Source: Hyalangium gracile (lineage in GTDB: Bacteria; Myxococcota; Myxococcia; Myxococcales; Myxococcaceae). Taken from it: a DNA stretch of 64,000 nucleotides. Made by a program: the position numbers and the translations under genes. Below are positions 23,767 to 32,871 of this stretch, piece by piece. A model generated the notes under the pieces. It saw nothing but the letters and a program-made list of their open reading frames with translations, ran no database searches and was not told the DNA's origin. Every line of letters begins with the position of its first letter. The stretch's first letter is position 1. The stretch lies in contig NZ_JAHXBG010000009.1 in NCBI RefSeq assembly GCF_020103725.1, forward strand, positions 248,001 through 312,000, written 5' to 3'.

Positions 23767-25341
23767 ATGCGTGTCCTGTCGTCCTCCTTCCTCTTCCGCG
23801 CCTCATCCTCCCTGCTCCTCGCGGGGTGGATGGCGGCATGCGGCCCGGATCTCCAGCCCGCCCCCGGAGAGAACCCCGACGTCGAGAACCCGGATGAGGA
23901 GGTGCCCACCGATCCCAACGTGGCCCACGTGGACAACGGCGACGGCAGCTTCACCACCACCGTCAACGCCACCAGCCAGACGGAGTGGATCGGCCTGGAC
24001 CTGGACCAGCGCCGCCAGGCGAGCGCGGCGGAGGACAAACAGTGGGACCTCGCGTTCCAGCGCTTCCACATCCGCCTGCGTGGGGGCGTTCACGGCGCGG
24101 GAGCGGTCGAGGCCGCCCTGCTCCCAGGCGCGAGCTTCGCCCAGGTGACCCAGGCGCCCTCGGCGGGCTACTCCACCGACGCGGCGGATGGCGCTGACGA
24201 GAACAGCGACCCGGACACCGCCTTCGAGGTGGGGGATGGCTGGTACAGCTACAACCCCACCACCCACAAGCTCGCTCCGAGGGAGCAGCTCTACGTCGTG
24301 CGGACGGACGCGGGCGCCTTCTTCAAGGTGCAGCTGCTCTCCTACTACGACACGGCCGGGACGCCGGCCATGATCCAGCTCCGCTGGGCGCCCGTGCAGC
24401 CTCCCACCACGGGCGAGCTGCAGGTGAATGCCACGGACTCCAATGCCTGGGTCTACCTCCGGGTGGATCAGGGCGTGGTGCAGGTGGCCAACCCCGAGAG
24501 CTCCCTGGACTGGGACGTCGCGGTGCGGCGCACGCAGTTCCGTACCAACGGCGGCAGCAGCGGCCCCGGCGTCGGTGGGGCGCGCATCGCGGAGCAGTCC
24601 GACTTCGCCGCCGTCCAGAAGGCCTCCACCGTTGGCTACGTGGACGACGTGAACCAGCCGCTGCCGGGTCCTCCCAACAGTGGCACGGCCTCCGTCAACG
24701 CCGTCCTGAATGACTGGTACGACTACGACATCAACACGCACGTGGTGACGCCGAAGGCCCGCGTCTTCCTGGTGCGGACCGCTCGCGGTGAGTACGCCCG
24801 GATGCGCATCACCTCGTACTCCTCGGGCCAGTACACGCTGCGGCTGACCTCCGTGCCTCGCGATACCGGCGTGGTGCGGCTCACCGTGGACGCGTCGCAG
24901 TCGTCGCAGACCGTGGGAGTCCGACTGGGGCGCGGCGCGGTGGCCACGCTCTCCACGGCGACGCCGTCTTCGGACTGGGACATCTCCTTCCGCCGCACGT
25001 GGATCCAGACCAACAGCGGGACGAGCGGCTCCGGCCACGCGGGCGCGCTGCTGTCCACGGCCACCTCTCTCGCGGAGCTCACCACGGCTCCCGAGGGCAC
25101 CTACGTCGAGGATCGGATGCTGACGGTGCCGGGACCCACGCCCAGCGAGGCGTCCGGCAACCCCGTCCTGAATGACTGGTACGACTACGACATGGCCACC
25201 CACGTCGTCACGCCAAAGGCCTCCGTCTTCGTGGTGAAGACCGTGGAGGGTGCCTACGCCAAGGTGCGCATCGTCTCCTACGAGGGTGGCCGCTTCACGC
25301 TCGAGTACGCCTACTCCGGGCCTGGCCGCACCGCCTTCTGA
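23767..25341 (+). CDS. hmuY: HmuY-family heme-binding lipoprotein with three tandem domains
   Basis: A 524-residue lipoprotein (lipobox MAAC) built of three HmuY-like units of about 150-165 residues. Each unit shows a WD(L/V/I)(A/S)F/V-R core (KQWDLAFQRF, DWDVAVRRTQF, DWDISFRRTWI) and a later WY-Y/D signature (GWYSYNPTTHKLAPRE, DWYDYDINTHVVTPKA, DWYDYDMATHVVTPKA). HmuY of Porphyromonas is a single-domain heme-capturing protein of about 215 residues. The third unit ends at the C-terminus. It sits between the receptor and HmuS genes, so capture at the surface and hand-over to the receptor is the likely role. Confidence 0.85.
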   Translation: MRVLSSSFLFRASSSLLLAGWMAACGPDLQPAPGENPDVENPDEEVPTDPNVAHVDNGDGSFTTTVNATSQTEWIGLDLDQRRQASAAEDKQWDLAFQRFHIRLRGGVHGAGAVEAALLPGASFAQVTQAPSAGYSTDAADGADENSDPDTAFEVGDGWYSYNPTTHKLAPREQLYVVRTDAGAFFKVQLLSYYDTAGTPAMIQLRWAPVQPPTTGELQVNATDSNAWVYLRVDQGVVQVANPESSLDWDVAVRRTQFRTNGGSSGPGVGGARIAEQSDFAAVQKASTVGYVDDVNQPLPGPPNSGTASVNAVLNDWYDYDINTHVVTPKARVFLVRTARGEYARMRITSYSSGQYTLRLTSVPRDTGVVRLTVDASQSSQTVGVRLGRGAVATLSTATPSSDWDISFRRTWIQTNSGTSGSGHAGALLSTATSLAELTTAPEGTYVEDRMLTVPGPTPSEASGNPVLNDWYDYDMATHVVTPKASVFVVKTVEGAYAKVRIVSYEGGRFTLEYAYSGPGRTAF

Positions 25342-25367
25342 TCACCACTCTCCATCACGGAGGTCCC

Positions 25368-26456
25368 ATGTCCCAGCTCCATTCCGTCGACAGTTCCTCG
25401 GAGTCCCTGTCCCTCCGCGAGCGCTGGCGAGCCCTGCGCCAGGCCCAGCCCCGCGCGCGCGCCCGTGACGCCGCCGAGCAATTTGGCGTCAGTGAGGCCG
25501 AGCTGCTCGCCTCGGGCGTGGGGGACGATGTCGTCCGGCTCGACAACCGCGTCGGAGAGATCCTCTCCCGGCTGGAGTCGCTGGGCCCCGTGATGGCGCT
25601 CACCCGCAACGAGTCCGCCGTCCACGAGAAGCGCGGCGTCTACCAGCAGCTCGAACTCCACAGCTCCCGGGCGCTGTTCCTGGGCGAGGACATTGATCTG
25701 CGCCTGTTCCTCTCGCACTGGCGCTTCGCCTTCGCGTCCCAGGAGGGCGGCGCCAGCAATGGCAAGCGGAGCCTCCAGTTCTTCGACGACACCGGCACCG
25801 CCATCCACAAGGTGTTCCTGGAGGAGGACAGCCACGTCGCCGCCTTCGAGCGGCTGGTGGCGGAGTTCGCCAGTGGCGAGCAGTCGCCACTGCTGCCCGT
25901 GGTCCGGCGCGAGCCGCCGGCACCGCCTCGCCCGGACATCACCGTGGATGTGCAGGGACTGCGAGGGGCCTGGCTCGCGCTCCGAGACACCCACGAGTTC
26001 TTCGGGATGCTCCAGCGCTTCGAGGTGGCTCGGGTGCAGGCGCTGCGACTCGTGGGCGCGGATCTCGCCCTGCCGGTGGAGCCCGGCGCCCTGACCTGGG
26101 TGCTGGAGCAGGCGGCCGCCTCGCAGGTGCCCATCATGGTCTTCGTGGGCAACCGAGGCGCCATCCAGATCCACACCGGTCCGGTCCAGAAGGTGCGCCC
26201 GACAGGCCCGTGGATGAACGTGCTGGACCACGGGTTCAACCTGCACGTCCGCGCCGACCACATCGCCACAGCCTGGATCGTCCGCAAGCCCACCATCGAT
26301 GGAGTCGTCACGTCCGTGGAGCTGTTCGACTCGGCGGGGGAGACCATCGCGCTGCTGTTCGGCAAGCGGAAGCCGGGCCAGCCGGAGGCTCCTGCCTGGC
26401 GAGCGCTGACCGAGCAACTGACGCGCGCGCTCCCCCTTCCCGAGGAGTCTCCATGA
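25368..26456 (+). CDS. hmuS: HmuS/ChuS-type cytoplasmic heme-handling protein
   Basis: A 362-residue soluble protein with the two-repeat HmuS/ChuX fold. The first repeat contains VMALTRNESAVHEKRGVYQ, a strong HmuS signature with the likely heme-ligand His; the second has VMVFVGNRGAIQIHTGPVQ and DHGFNLHVRADHIATAWIV. Family members bind heme and can break it down to release iron. It is preceded by hmuY (26 bases) and its stop overlaps the hmuT start (ATGA). Confidence 0.92.
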   Translation: MSQLHSVDSSSESLSLRERWRALRQAQPRARARDAAEQFGVSEAELLASGVGDDVVRLDNRVGEILSRLESLGPVMALTRNESAVHEKRGVYQQLELHSSRALFLGEDIDLRLFLSHWRFAFASQEGGASNGKRSLQFFDDTGTAIHKVFLEEDSHVAAFERLVAEFASGEQSPLLPVVRREPPAPPRPDITVDVQGLRGAWLALRDTHEFFGMLQRFEVARVQALRLVGADLALPVEPGALTWVLEQAAASQVPIMVFVGNRGAIQIHTGPVQKVRPTGPWMNVLDHGFNLHVRADHIATAWIVRKPTIDGVVTSVELFDSAGETIALLFGKRKPGQPEAPAWRALTEQLTRALPLPEESP

Positions 26457-27319
26457 GGCACCTGCCCGCTGCGCGCGTGCTGTCCGCGCTGATGCTCGTG
26501 GCGGCGACCACGGCGATGGCCGCCGACCCGGCGCCTCGGAAGATCGTCACTGTCGGACCCGCCATCACCGACACCGTGCTCGCGCTGGGCGTGGGCGAGC
26601 ATGTGGTGGGCGTGGATGACTCCAGCGTGTCACTGCCTTTGGCCTCGCGGCTCCAGAAGGTGGGCTATCAGCGGGCCCTGTCCACCGAGGGGCTGCTGGC
26701 GCTCGGGGTTCAGCTCCTGCTGGTCACGGCCGAGGCCGGCCCGCCCGGGGTGCTCGAGCAGCTTCGCGGCGTGGGAGTCCAGGTCGCCGTCCTGCCCAAT
26801 GAGCCGACGGTAGAGGCCACGCGGCAGCGCATCCGCGAGCTGTCCCGTCTGGTGGGGAGGGAGGAGCGGGGCAAAGCCCTCCTCGCGACGCTGGATCAGG
26901 AGCTCGCTCGGGCCGCGACACGCGTCGGGGCTCTGAAGGGAAAGATCCGCCCCCGCATCCTGTCGGTCCATGCGCGGGGAGCCGGCGCCCTCATGGTCGC
27001 GGGGCAGAACACCACGGCGGACACGCTCATCCGGCTCGCCGGGGGAGAGAATGTCATCACCGGCTACGAGGGCTACCGCCCGCTCACCGCCGAGGCGGTG
27101 GTGCAGGCCCGTCCCGACTTCATCCTCGTGCCGAAGAGCCTCCTGGCGTCGAGCGGCGGACCCGAGGGACTGGCGCGCCTGCCGGGCCTGTCCGTGGTGA
27201 AGGGCTGGCGCGTGGCTCCGCTGGAGGATGTGCACCTCATGGGCTTTGGCGCTCGGCTGGGAGAAGCGGTGCTGCAGCTCGTGGAGCAGTTCCACCCGCC
27301 GGAGCGCGGTACGCCGTGA
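26453..27319 (+). CDS. hmuT: periplasmic heme-binding protein HmuT
   Basis: A 288-residue class III substrate-binding protein with signal peptide ending near TAMAADP. Seen: KIVTVGPAITDTVLALGVGE at the N-lobe, ARGAGALMVAGQNTTADTLI, and GYEGYRPLTAEAVVQARPDF, where the Tyr fits the heme ligand of HmuT/ShuT proteins. It delivers heme from the receptor to HmuUV. Start and stop both overlap neighbours by four bases (ATGA with hmuS, GTGA with hmuU). Confidence 0.92.
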   Translation: MRHLPAARVLSALMLVAATTAMAADPAPRKIVTVGPAITDTVLALGVGEHVVGVDDSSVSLPLASRLQKVGYQRALSTEGLLALGVQLLLVTAEAGPPGVLEQLRGVGVQVAVLPNEPTVEATRQRIRELSRLVGREERGKALLATLDQELARAATRVGALKGKIRPRILSVHARGAGALMVAGQNTTADTLIRLAGGENVITGYEGYRPLTAEAVVQARPDFILVPKSLLASSGGPEGLARLPGLSVVKGWRVAPLEDVHLMGFGARLGEAVLQLVEQFHPPERGTP

Positions 27320-28407
27320 GCTCCTCGTCCGCGGCGGCCTCGCTGCCACCCCTGCCGCCCGAGCGTCTGCGTCCCGGCGCCTCGTGGCTCTGGGCGGGTC
27401 TGGTGGGAGCGCTGGTGATCGTGGCGCTCGCGTCCCTGGCCGTGGGAGCGGTGGCCATCTCCCCCAAGGCGCTGGGAAGCGCGCTGCTGGAGGCGCTCGG
27501 GAGCGAGTCGGGGCGCCGCCTCGAGCCTGTGCAGGAGGCCGTGCTCCTCTCCATCCGGCTTCCCCGCCTGGTGCTCGCCATCCTGGTGGGAGGCATCCTC
27601 GCGGCCAGCGGGGCGGCTCTCCAGGCGCTATTCCGCAATCCCATCGTGGAGCCCGGGCTGCTGGGCACCTCCAGCGGCGCGGCGCTGGGCGCGGTGTGCA
27701 CCATTGTCTTCGATGTGGCGCTGGCCACCCATCTCGGAGCGCTCCGGCAGGTGGCGGTCCCTGCGGCAGCCTTCGTGGGTGCCCTGGGCGCCACGCTGCT
27801 GGCCCACCGGCTGGGGATGGCCTCGGGCCGGACGGAGGCCACGCGGGTCTTGCTCGCGGGAATCGGCATCAACGCGGGGGCGGCGGCTGGCATCAGCCTG
27901 CTCACCCACATCGCCACGGACGCGCAGCTTCGCACCATCACGTTCTGGACGCTGGGCAGCCTGGGCGGAGCCTCGTGGCAGACGGTTCGCGTCGCCGTCG
28001 TGCCCCTCGCGCTGGCGCTCTTGCTGCTGCTGCGTGAGGGCTCGGCGCTCAACCTCCTGCTGCTGGGGGAGCGAGAGGCCATGCACCTCGGCGTGAACGT
28101 GGAGCGGCTCAAGCGGCGACTCATCCTGGCCGCGGCGCTGGGCGTGGGCTCCGCCGTGGCCTGCGTGGGCATCATCAGCTTCGTGGGCCTGCTCGTGCCC
28201 TCGCTCCTGCGCCTCATCCTGGGACCGGACAACCGATGGCTGCTCGGGGCCTCGGCGCTGCTCGGCGCCGCGCTCCTGCTGGGCGCGGACCTGCTGGCAC
28301 GCACGGCGGCCTCGCCCGCGGAGCTCCCGGTCGGCGCGCTCACCTCCGCCCTGGGGACCCCCGTCTTCATCGCGCTCCTGGCGCGTGGCAGAGGGGCGGC
28401 GGGATGA
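27316..28407 (+). CDS. hmuU: heme ABC transporter permease HmuU
   Basis: A 363-residue FecCD-family permease with about ten membrane helices. Seen: LSIRLPRLVLAILVGGILAA and SGAALQALFRNPIVEPGLLG, the standard first signatures, and GIISFVGLLVPSLLRLILGP in the coupling region. The start is GTG overlapping the hmuT stop; the stop overlaps the hmuV ATG. It forms the import channel with HmuV. Confidence 0.93.
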   Translation: MSSSSAAASLPPLPPERLRPGASWLWAGLVGALVIVALASLAVGAVAISPKALGSALLEALGSESGRRLEPVQEAVLLSIRLPRLVLAILVGGILAASGAALQALFRNPIVEPGLLGTSSGAALGAVCTIVFDVALATHLGALRQVAVPAAAFVGALGATLLAHRLGMASGRTEATRVLLAGIGINAGAAAGISLLTHIATDAQLRTITFWTLGSLGGASWQTVRVAVVPLALALLLLLREGSALNLLLLGEREAMHLGVNVERLKRRLILAAALGVGSAVACVGIISFVGLLVPSLLRLILGPDNRWLLGASALLGAALLLGADLLARTAASPAELPVGALTSALGTPVFIALLARGRGAAG

Positions 28408-29234
28408 GCCTGATCGCCCGGGAGATCGATGTCTGGCGAGGGCGCCGCCGCATCCTCGGTCAGGTGTCCCTCGAGGTTCATCCCGGCGAGTTCCTCGCCG
28501 TCGTCGGGCCGAATGGCGCCGGCAAGTCCACGCTCCTGGGAGCGCTGGCCGGAGAGCACCCCTGCCGCATGGGCGAGGTGCTGATGGAGGGGATTCCCCT
28601 CTCGCGATGGAAGCCTCGGGATCGCGCGCGCCAGCTCGGCGTCCTCCCGCAGGAGTCCTCCCTCGTTTTCGGCTTCACCGCGCTGGAGGTCGTTCTTCTC
28701 GGCAGGACGCCGCACGGGCGCGGACGGGAGAACAAGGAAGACGTCCGGATCGCGCTGTCCGCCCTCGCGGCGACGGGCACCCGGCACCTGGCCGCTCGCC
28801 CCTACCCCACCCTCTCGGGCGGTGAGCGTCAGCGGATCCACCTCGCCCGTGTGCTGGCACAGCTCTGGGAGCCTCCCGCGCGCGGCTATCGCTACCTCCT
28901 GCTCGATGAGCCGACCTCGAGCCTGGACCTGGCGCATCAGAACCTGGTGCTGGCGCAGGCGGTGCGCTTCGCCCGGCAGGGCGGCGCGGTGCTCGCCATC
29001 CTCCATGACCTGAACCTCGCCGCGCGCCATGCCCACCGCGTGGCGGTGCTCGACAGCGGCCGGGTGGTGGCGCTCGGGCTTCCCGCGCAGGTGCTCCAAC
29101 CCGAGCTCATCGCCTCCACCTTCGGCATCGCTGTCGAGGTGATCGAGCGTCCGGGCTCCTCCGCACCGCTGATCGTCCCCTCGAACGACGCTTCCGAGTT
29201 GGAGCCAGCGCCCCCAGCGCCCATCGGGGAGTGA
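28404..29234 (+). CDS. hmuV: heme ABC transporter ATP-binding protein HmuV
   Basis: A 276-residue ATPase with intact motifs: Walker A GPNGAGKSTLL, signature LSGGERQR, Walker B LLLDEPTSSLD and switch His in LAILHDLNLAARH. The region AALWE-like insert between signature and Walker B (LAQLWEPPARGYRYLLLDEP) is typical of HmuV, which has an extra loop there. The last gene of the heme operon; a hairpin lies just past its stop, facing convergent ptsI. Confidence 0.93.
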   Translation: MSLIAREIDVWRGRRRILGQVSLEVHPGEFLAVVGPNGAGKSTLLGALAGEHPCRMGEVLMEGIPLSRWKPRDRARQLGVLPQESSLVFGFTALEVVLLGRTPHGRGRENKEDVRIALSALAATGTRHLAARPYPTLSGGERQRIHLARVLAQLWEPPARGYRYLLLDEPTSSLDLAHQNLVLAQAVRFARQGGAVLAILHDLNLAARHAHRVAVLDSGRVVALGLPAQVLQPELIASTFGIAVEVIERPGSSAPLIVPSNDASELEPAPPAPIGE

Positions 29235-29252
29235 GCTGCTGGCACCGGCCGG

Positions 29253-29271
29253 GGCCCTACCACGTAGGGCC
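29253..29271. terminator. bidirectional stem-loop between hmuV and ptsI
   Basis: A perfect 8-bp stem, GGCCCTAC (29253-29260) and GTAGGGCC (29264-29271), with a 3-base loop sits between two convergent genes, its last base being part of the ptsI stop. No T tract is present on either side, so it could instead be an mRNA 3'-end stabiliser. Confidence 0.55.
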
Positions 29272-31037
29272 TATGGCTCCGCGGAGATGAAGCGCCGCTC
29301 CATCTCCGTGCGGATGTAGCGCTCGATCTCCTCCGCCGTGGTCAGCTCCATGGCGGAGTTCAGCAGCGCGATGGCCTCCGCGCGGTTGGCGCTGCGCAGG
29401 ATGTTCTTCACCACCGGGATCTGCCCCGACGTCATCGACAGCTCGTCGAACCCCAGCGCCAGCAACACCAGCGAGTAGATGGGGTCTCCCGCCATCTCTC
29501 CGCACATGGACACGGGGATGCCGGCGGACTTCGCCGCGGCCACGATGTTCTGGATCGAGCGCAGCACCGACAGGTGCAGTGGCTTGTAGAGGTAGGCCAC
29601 GTCCCGGTTCTGGCGGTCGATCGCCAGCGTGTACTGGATGAGATCGTTCGTGCCCACGGAGAAGAAGTCCGCCTCCTGGGCCAGTCGGTCCGCGATCAGC
29701 GCGGCGCTCGGCGTCTCCACCATGATGCCCACCGGGAAGCGCTTGCCCAGCGGCACTCCCGCCCGGCTCAGCTCCGTGCGGCAATGCTCCAGCTCCGCCC
29801 GCGCCTCTCGCAGCTCGCTCATGCCGCAGATGAGCGGGAACATCAGCCGCAGGTTGCCGTGCGCGCTGGCCCGCAGCAGCGCTCGCAGCTGCGCCCGGAA
29901 CAGCTCCCGGTTCGCCAGGCAGTAGCGGATGGCCCGCAGGCCCATCGCCGGGTTGGGCTCCTTCTCGTGCTTCGTCTTGCTCGGGACCTTGTCCCCGCCC
30001 AGGTCCAACGTGCGAATGGTGACGGGCCTGCCGCCCATCGCCGCCAGCACCTGCTTGTACGCCCGGTAGTGCTCCTCCTCCGAGGGCACGCTCTTGCGGT
30101 CCAGGAACATGAACTCGGTGCGGTACAGGCCAATGCCCTCCGCACCGTGCGCCAGCAGCGAGGGGATCTCCTCCAGGAACTCCATGTTCCCGTTGAGCCG
30201 GATGCGGTAGCCGTCCGCGCTCGTCGCCGGCAGATCCTTCGTGCGCAGGGCGAGCTGCTCGCTGGCCTGCTGCACGCGCTGCGCCTCGCGGAACAGCGCC
30301 AGCTGGTCCGGCGTGGGGTTCACCAGGATGACGCCGCTCGAGCCATCCAGCGCCACCAGGTCTCCCGGGGAGATCTGCTCGCTGGCCTTGCCCGCGCCCA
30401 CCACCGCCGGCGTCTCCCGGGCGCGGGCGACGATGGCCGTGTGGCTCGTCTGGCCGCCCAGGTCGGTGATGAAGCCCGCCACCCGCCCGCTGCGCGCCAT
30501 CATCGCCGCGTCCGCGGGCGACAAGTCGTGCGCCACGACGATGGCCTCGGCGGGGATCTCCACCTCCTCGTCCACCACCTGGCCCATGAGGTTGCGCACC
30601 ACGCGGTCGGCCACGTAGTCCACGTCCGAGCGGCGCTCGCGGAAGTACTCGTCCGGGATGTTGTCGAACAGGTGCTTGAGCTTGCGCGCCACCCGCCGCA
30701 CCGCCCACTCGGCGTTGATGCGGTCCTCGACGATGAGCTTGTCCACCTCGTCCACGAGCATCGGATCGTGGAGCATCAGCCGGTGCGCCTCGAGGATGAG
30801 CGCGTGGTCATGCCCCTCGGTGCGGGTGATCTGATCCTTGAGCTCGGCGAGCTGGCGGTCCGACAGCTCCAGCGCGGTGCGCATGCGCATGCGCTCGGGC
30901 TCCACCTCCGCCTCGGCCAGCCGCAGCTTGGGCGTGCGCACCCGCTTGCGGTCCAGGATGAAGGCGTGCCCCACCCCGACGCCCGGGGAGGCGCCGATGC
31001 CCTTCAAGTTCAAGGTGGGTGTGCCTGGCGTGCTCAC
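29271..31037 (-). CDS. ptsI: PTS Enzyme I (phosphoenolpyruvate-protein phosphotransferase)
   Basis: Enzyme I takes phosphate from phosphoenolpyruvate and passes it to HPr. The 588-residue protein has GIGASPGVGVGHAFIL at the N-terminus, the phospho-His motif GGQTSHTAIVARA, GIGLYRTEFMF, and the PEP-binding end with FSVGTNDLIQYTLAIDRQN and SMCGEMAGDP (catalytic Cys). Length is normal. The start is GTG at 31037, 39 bases after ptsH; it is the last gene of the PTS cluster. Confidence 0.96.
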   Translation of the reverse strand: MSTPGTPTLNLKGIGASPGVGVGHAFILDRKRVRTPKLRLAEAEVEPERMRMRTALELSDRQLAELKDQITRTEGHDHALILEAHRLMLHDPMLVDEVDKLIVEDRINAEWAVRRVARKLKHLFDNIPDEYFRERRSDVDYVADRVVRNLMGQVVDEEVEIPAEAIVVAHDLSPADAAMMARSGRVAGFITDLGGQTSHTAIVARARETPAVVGAGKASEQISPGDLVALDGSSGVILVNPTPDQLALFREAQRVQQASEQLALRTKDLPATSADGYRIRLNGNMEFLEEIPSLLAHGAEGIGLYRTEFMFLDRKSVPSEEEHYRAYKQVLAAMGGRPVTIRTLDLGGDKVPSKTKHEKEPNPAMGLRAIRYCLANRELFRAQLRALLRASAHGNLRLMFPLICGMSELREARAELEHCRTELSRAGVPLGKRFPVGIMVETPSAALIADRLAQEADFFSVGTNDLIQYTLAIDRQNRDVAYLYKPLHLSVLRSIQNIVAAAKSAGIPVSMCGEMAGDPIYSLVLLALGFDELSMTSGQIPVVKNILRSANRAEAIALLNSAMELTTAEEIERYIRTEMERRFISAEP

Positions 31038-31076
31038 GGTCTCTCGTTCACCTGTCCTGGGTCCACTTCCGCGGGC

Positions 31077-31355
31077 CTACTGCCCCTCTCCGAAACGGTC
31101 ATTGATGAGCTTGACGATCTCCGCCAGGCAGGCCTCCGCGTCCTCGCCCTTGCAGGTGAGCTTCACCTTCGAGCCCTGCCCCGCCGCCAGCATGAGCACG
31201 CCCATGATGGACTTGGCGTTGGCCTTCTGCCCCTCGTGCTCGATGGACGTGTCGCACTTGAAGCGGTTGGCCACCTTGACGAGCTGCGCGGCCGCCCGGG
31301 CGTGCAGGCCCAGGGCGTTGATGATCTCGTACGTGCCTTCAGCGACGTTAGCCAT
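31077..31355 (-). CDS. ptsH: PTS phosphocarrier protein HPr
   Basis: A 92-residue HPr. Seen: ALGLHARAAAQLVK with the catalytic His, and NAKSIMGVLML with the Ser that HprK phosphorylates in organisms that have it; hprK does occur at 46457. ATG 31355 is chosen over the GTG at 31367 because GGAG lies six bases before it, whereas the ribosome site would be too close to the GTG. It lies between the IID gene and ptsI. Confidence 0.95.
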   Translation of the reverse strand: MANVAEGTYEIINALGLHARAAAQLVKVANRFKCDTSIEHEGQKANAKSIMGVLMLAAGQGSKVKLTCKGEDAEACLAEIVKLINDRFGEGQ

Positions 31356-31383
31356 GTGCGGCTCCACTCCCCCTCTTCATCAT

Positions 31384-32154
31384 CTAGAGAAAGGCTCCCG
31401 CCGCGCACGCCAGCCCCGCGGCAAGGTACAGCACGACGTAGTTGGGCACCCGCTGTTGAACGAGCACATAGGACACCACTCCCAGGACCAGACAGCCAGC
31501 CACCAGCCAGGGCGCATGGTCCCCACCCGCAGTCCTCCCCAGGTCCACCGCGAGCCAGGCGGCCAGGCCCCCGGCGCTCGCCGCCGCCACCGAGCGCAGC
31601 CGCGCCCCCCGAGAGGGCAGGTTGGCGCGCGCCACCGCCTCCACCAGCCTGTCCCCCAGCGCCAGCCCCATCATGTAGAAGCGGGCCCGCAGGGAGAGGT
31701 GGACCAGGTTGTAGAGGAACAGGAAGAGCAGGGCCGCCCAGGCATGCAGCACGGGCACCAGCGCGGCGCACACCGCGCCCACCGCCGGCTTGAGCGACAG
31801 CCAGAAGAACCCATCGCCCAGCGCCGCCAGCGGCCCCATCAGCGCGGCCTTGAAGGCCACCACCTTGTCCGGCGTCTCCTCGCCCCGAGCGATGCGCTGC
31901 TCGTGGTTGAGCACCCCGCCGACGATGGCCGCCGCCACGTACGGGTGGCTGTTGAAGAAGACCAGGTGCCGCTGCACCGCGGCCTCCTGCGCCTTCTTGT
32001 CCGGGTAGAGCTGCTCCAGCGCCGGGAACAGGCTGTAGACCAGCCCCAGGTTCTGCATCCCCTTGGGGTTCCACGAGGCCTGCAGCGCCAGCGAGCGCAG
32101 GAAGACGCGCAGCAGCACCGCTCGGCTCAGGGTAGGAGCGGGGGCGGTGCTCAC
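31384..32154 (-). CDS. mannose-type PTS permease subunit IID
   Basis: A 256-residue membrane protein of the mannose/fructose/sorbose PTS family: QASWNPKGMQNLGLVYSLFP near the N-terminus and KAALMGPLAALGDGFFWLSL further on are clear IID signatures. The GTG start overlaps the IIC stop by four bases. The C-terminal half is less conserved and rich in Ala/Leu. The sugar is unknown: no catabolic genes are near. Confidence 0.92.
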   Translation of the reverse strand: MSTAPAPTLSRAVLLRVFLRSLALQASWNPKGMQNLGLVYSLFPALEQLYPDKKAQEAAVQRHLVFFNSHPYVAAAIVGGVLNHEQRIARGEETPDKVVAFKAALMGPLAALGDGFFWLSLKPAVGAVCAALVPVLHAWAALLFLFLYNLVHLSLRARFYMMGLALGDRLVEAVARANLPSRGARLRSVAAASAGGLAAWLAVDLGRTAGGDHAPWLVAGCLVLGVVSYVLVQQRVPNYVVLYLAAGLACAAGAFL

Positions 32155-32867
32155 CGACGCTCCTGGAGGCTGAAGAGGATGACGGCCAGGGTGACCACCG
32201 TGGCCCCCAGCCCCGCGTACAGGGGCGCGCGCCGCGCATGGCTGCCCTGCGCCGCCAGCGCCGCCGCCACCGAGGCCATGGCCGGGAAGGCCCACGCCAG
32301 CCCGCGCAGCAGATCCAACGGCAGCCGCTCCAAAAGCGGCCCGAGGAAGTAGCCCAGCAGCGCGCACGCGGCCGTCACCAGGCCGTAGAGGCAGAAGTGC
32401 GGCCACATGCCCCACAGGTTCTGCCGCACCGCGCGCGAGAGGTTGCCCGCCTCGGCCGAGGCCAGCGCCACGCGGGCCAGCCGCGCCATGTACCCCTCGA
32501 GGAGCCGATCCAGGTACCGCCCGCCCCGGCCCAGCGCGATGAAGAGCAGCACGGCGATGGACCAGAGCGCCTGCGTGGAGCCCGAGCCCGTGGCCGCCGC
32601 CATGGTGGCCGCCGCCGCCGCCGTGCCCGTGGCCGACACGGTGTCATTCTCCGGCAGCGAGGCGCCCAGGTTCGCGGTGCCCAGGTAGAACAGCTCCAGC
32701 AGCATGCCCACGTAGAGGCCGGAGTGGACATCTCCCAGCAGCGCGCCCATCACCGTGGCGGACACCAGCGGCCGCGAGAGCATGGCCTGGAGGAACGCCT
32801 TGCGCTCCACCGCCACCACGCCGCCCCAGAGCCCCGCGAGCAGCACCTGGGTCCAGCCCACGCTCAC
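32151..32867 (-). CDS. mannose-type PTS permease subunit IIC
   Basis: A 238-residue membrane protein with ALLGDVHSGLYVGMLLELFY and GTANLGASLPENDTVSATGT, matching IIC-man/sor. It is slightly shorter than enteric IIC proteins (about 260). GTG start, four bases after the IIB stop; its own stop overlaps IID. It should form the sugar path with IID. Confidence 0.9.
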   Translation of the reverse strand: MSVGWTQVLLAGLWGGVVAVERKAFLQAMLSRPLVSATVMGALLGDVHSGLYVGMLLELFYLGTANLGASLPENDTVSATGTAAAAATMAAATGSGSTQALWSIAVLLFIALGRGGRYLDRLLEGYMARLARVALASAEAGNLSRAVRQNLWGMWPHFCLYGLVTAACALLGYFLGPLLERLPLDLLRGLAWAFPAMASVAAALAAQGSHARRAPLYAGLGATVVTLAVILFSLQERR

Positions 32868-32871
32868 GGGT

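Noticed and set aside
29253-29271. Classical rho-independent terminator
   Set aside because: The stem is perfect but neither side has a T tract, so it is listed with moderate confidence only.
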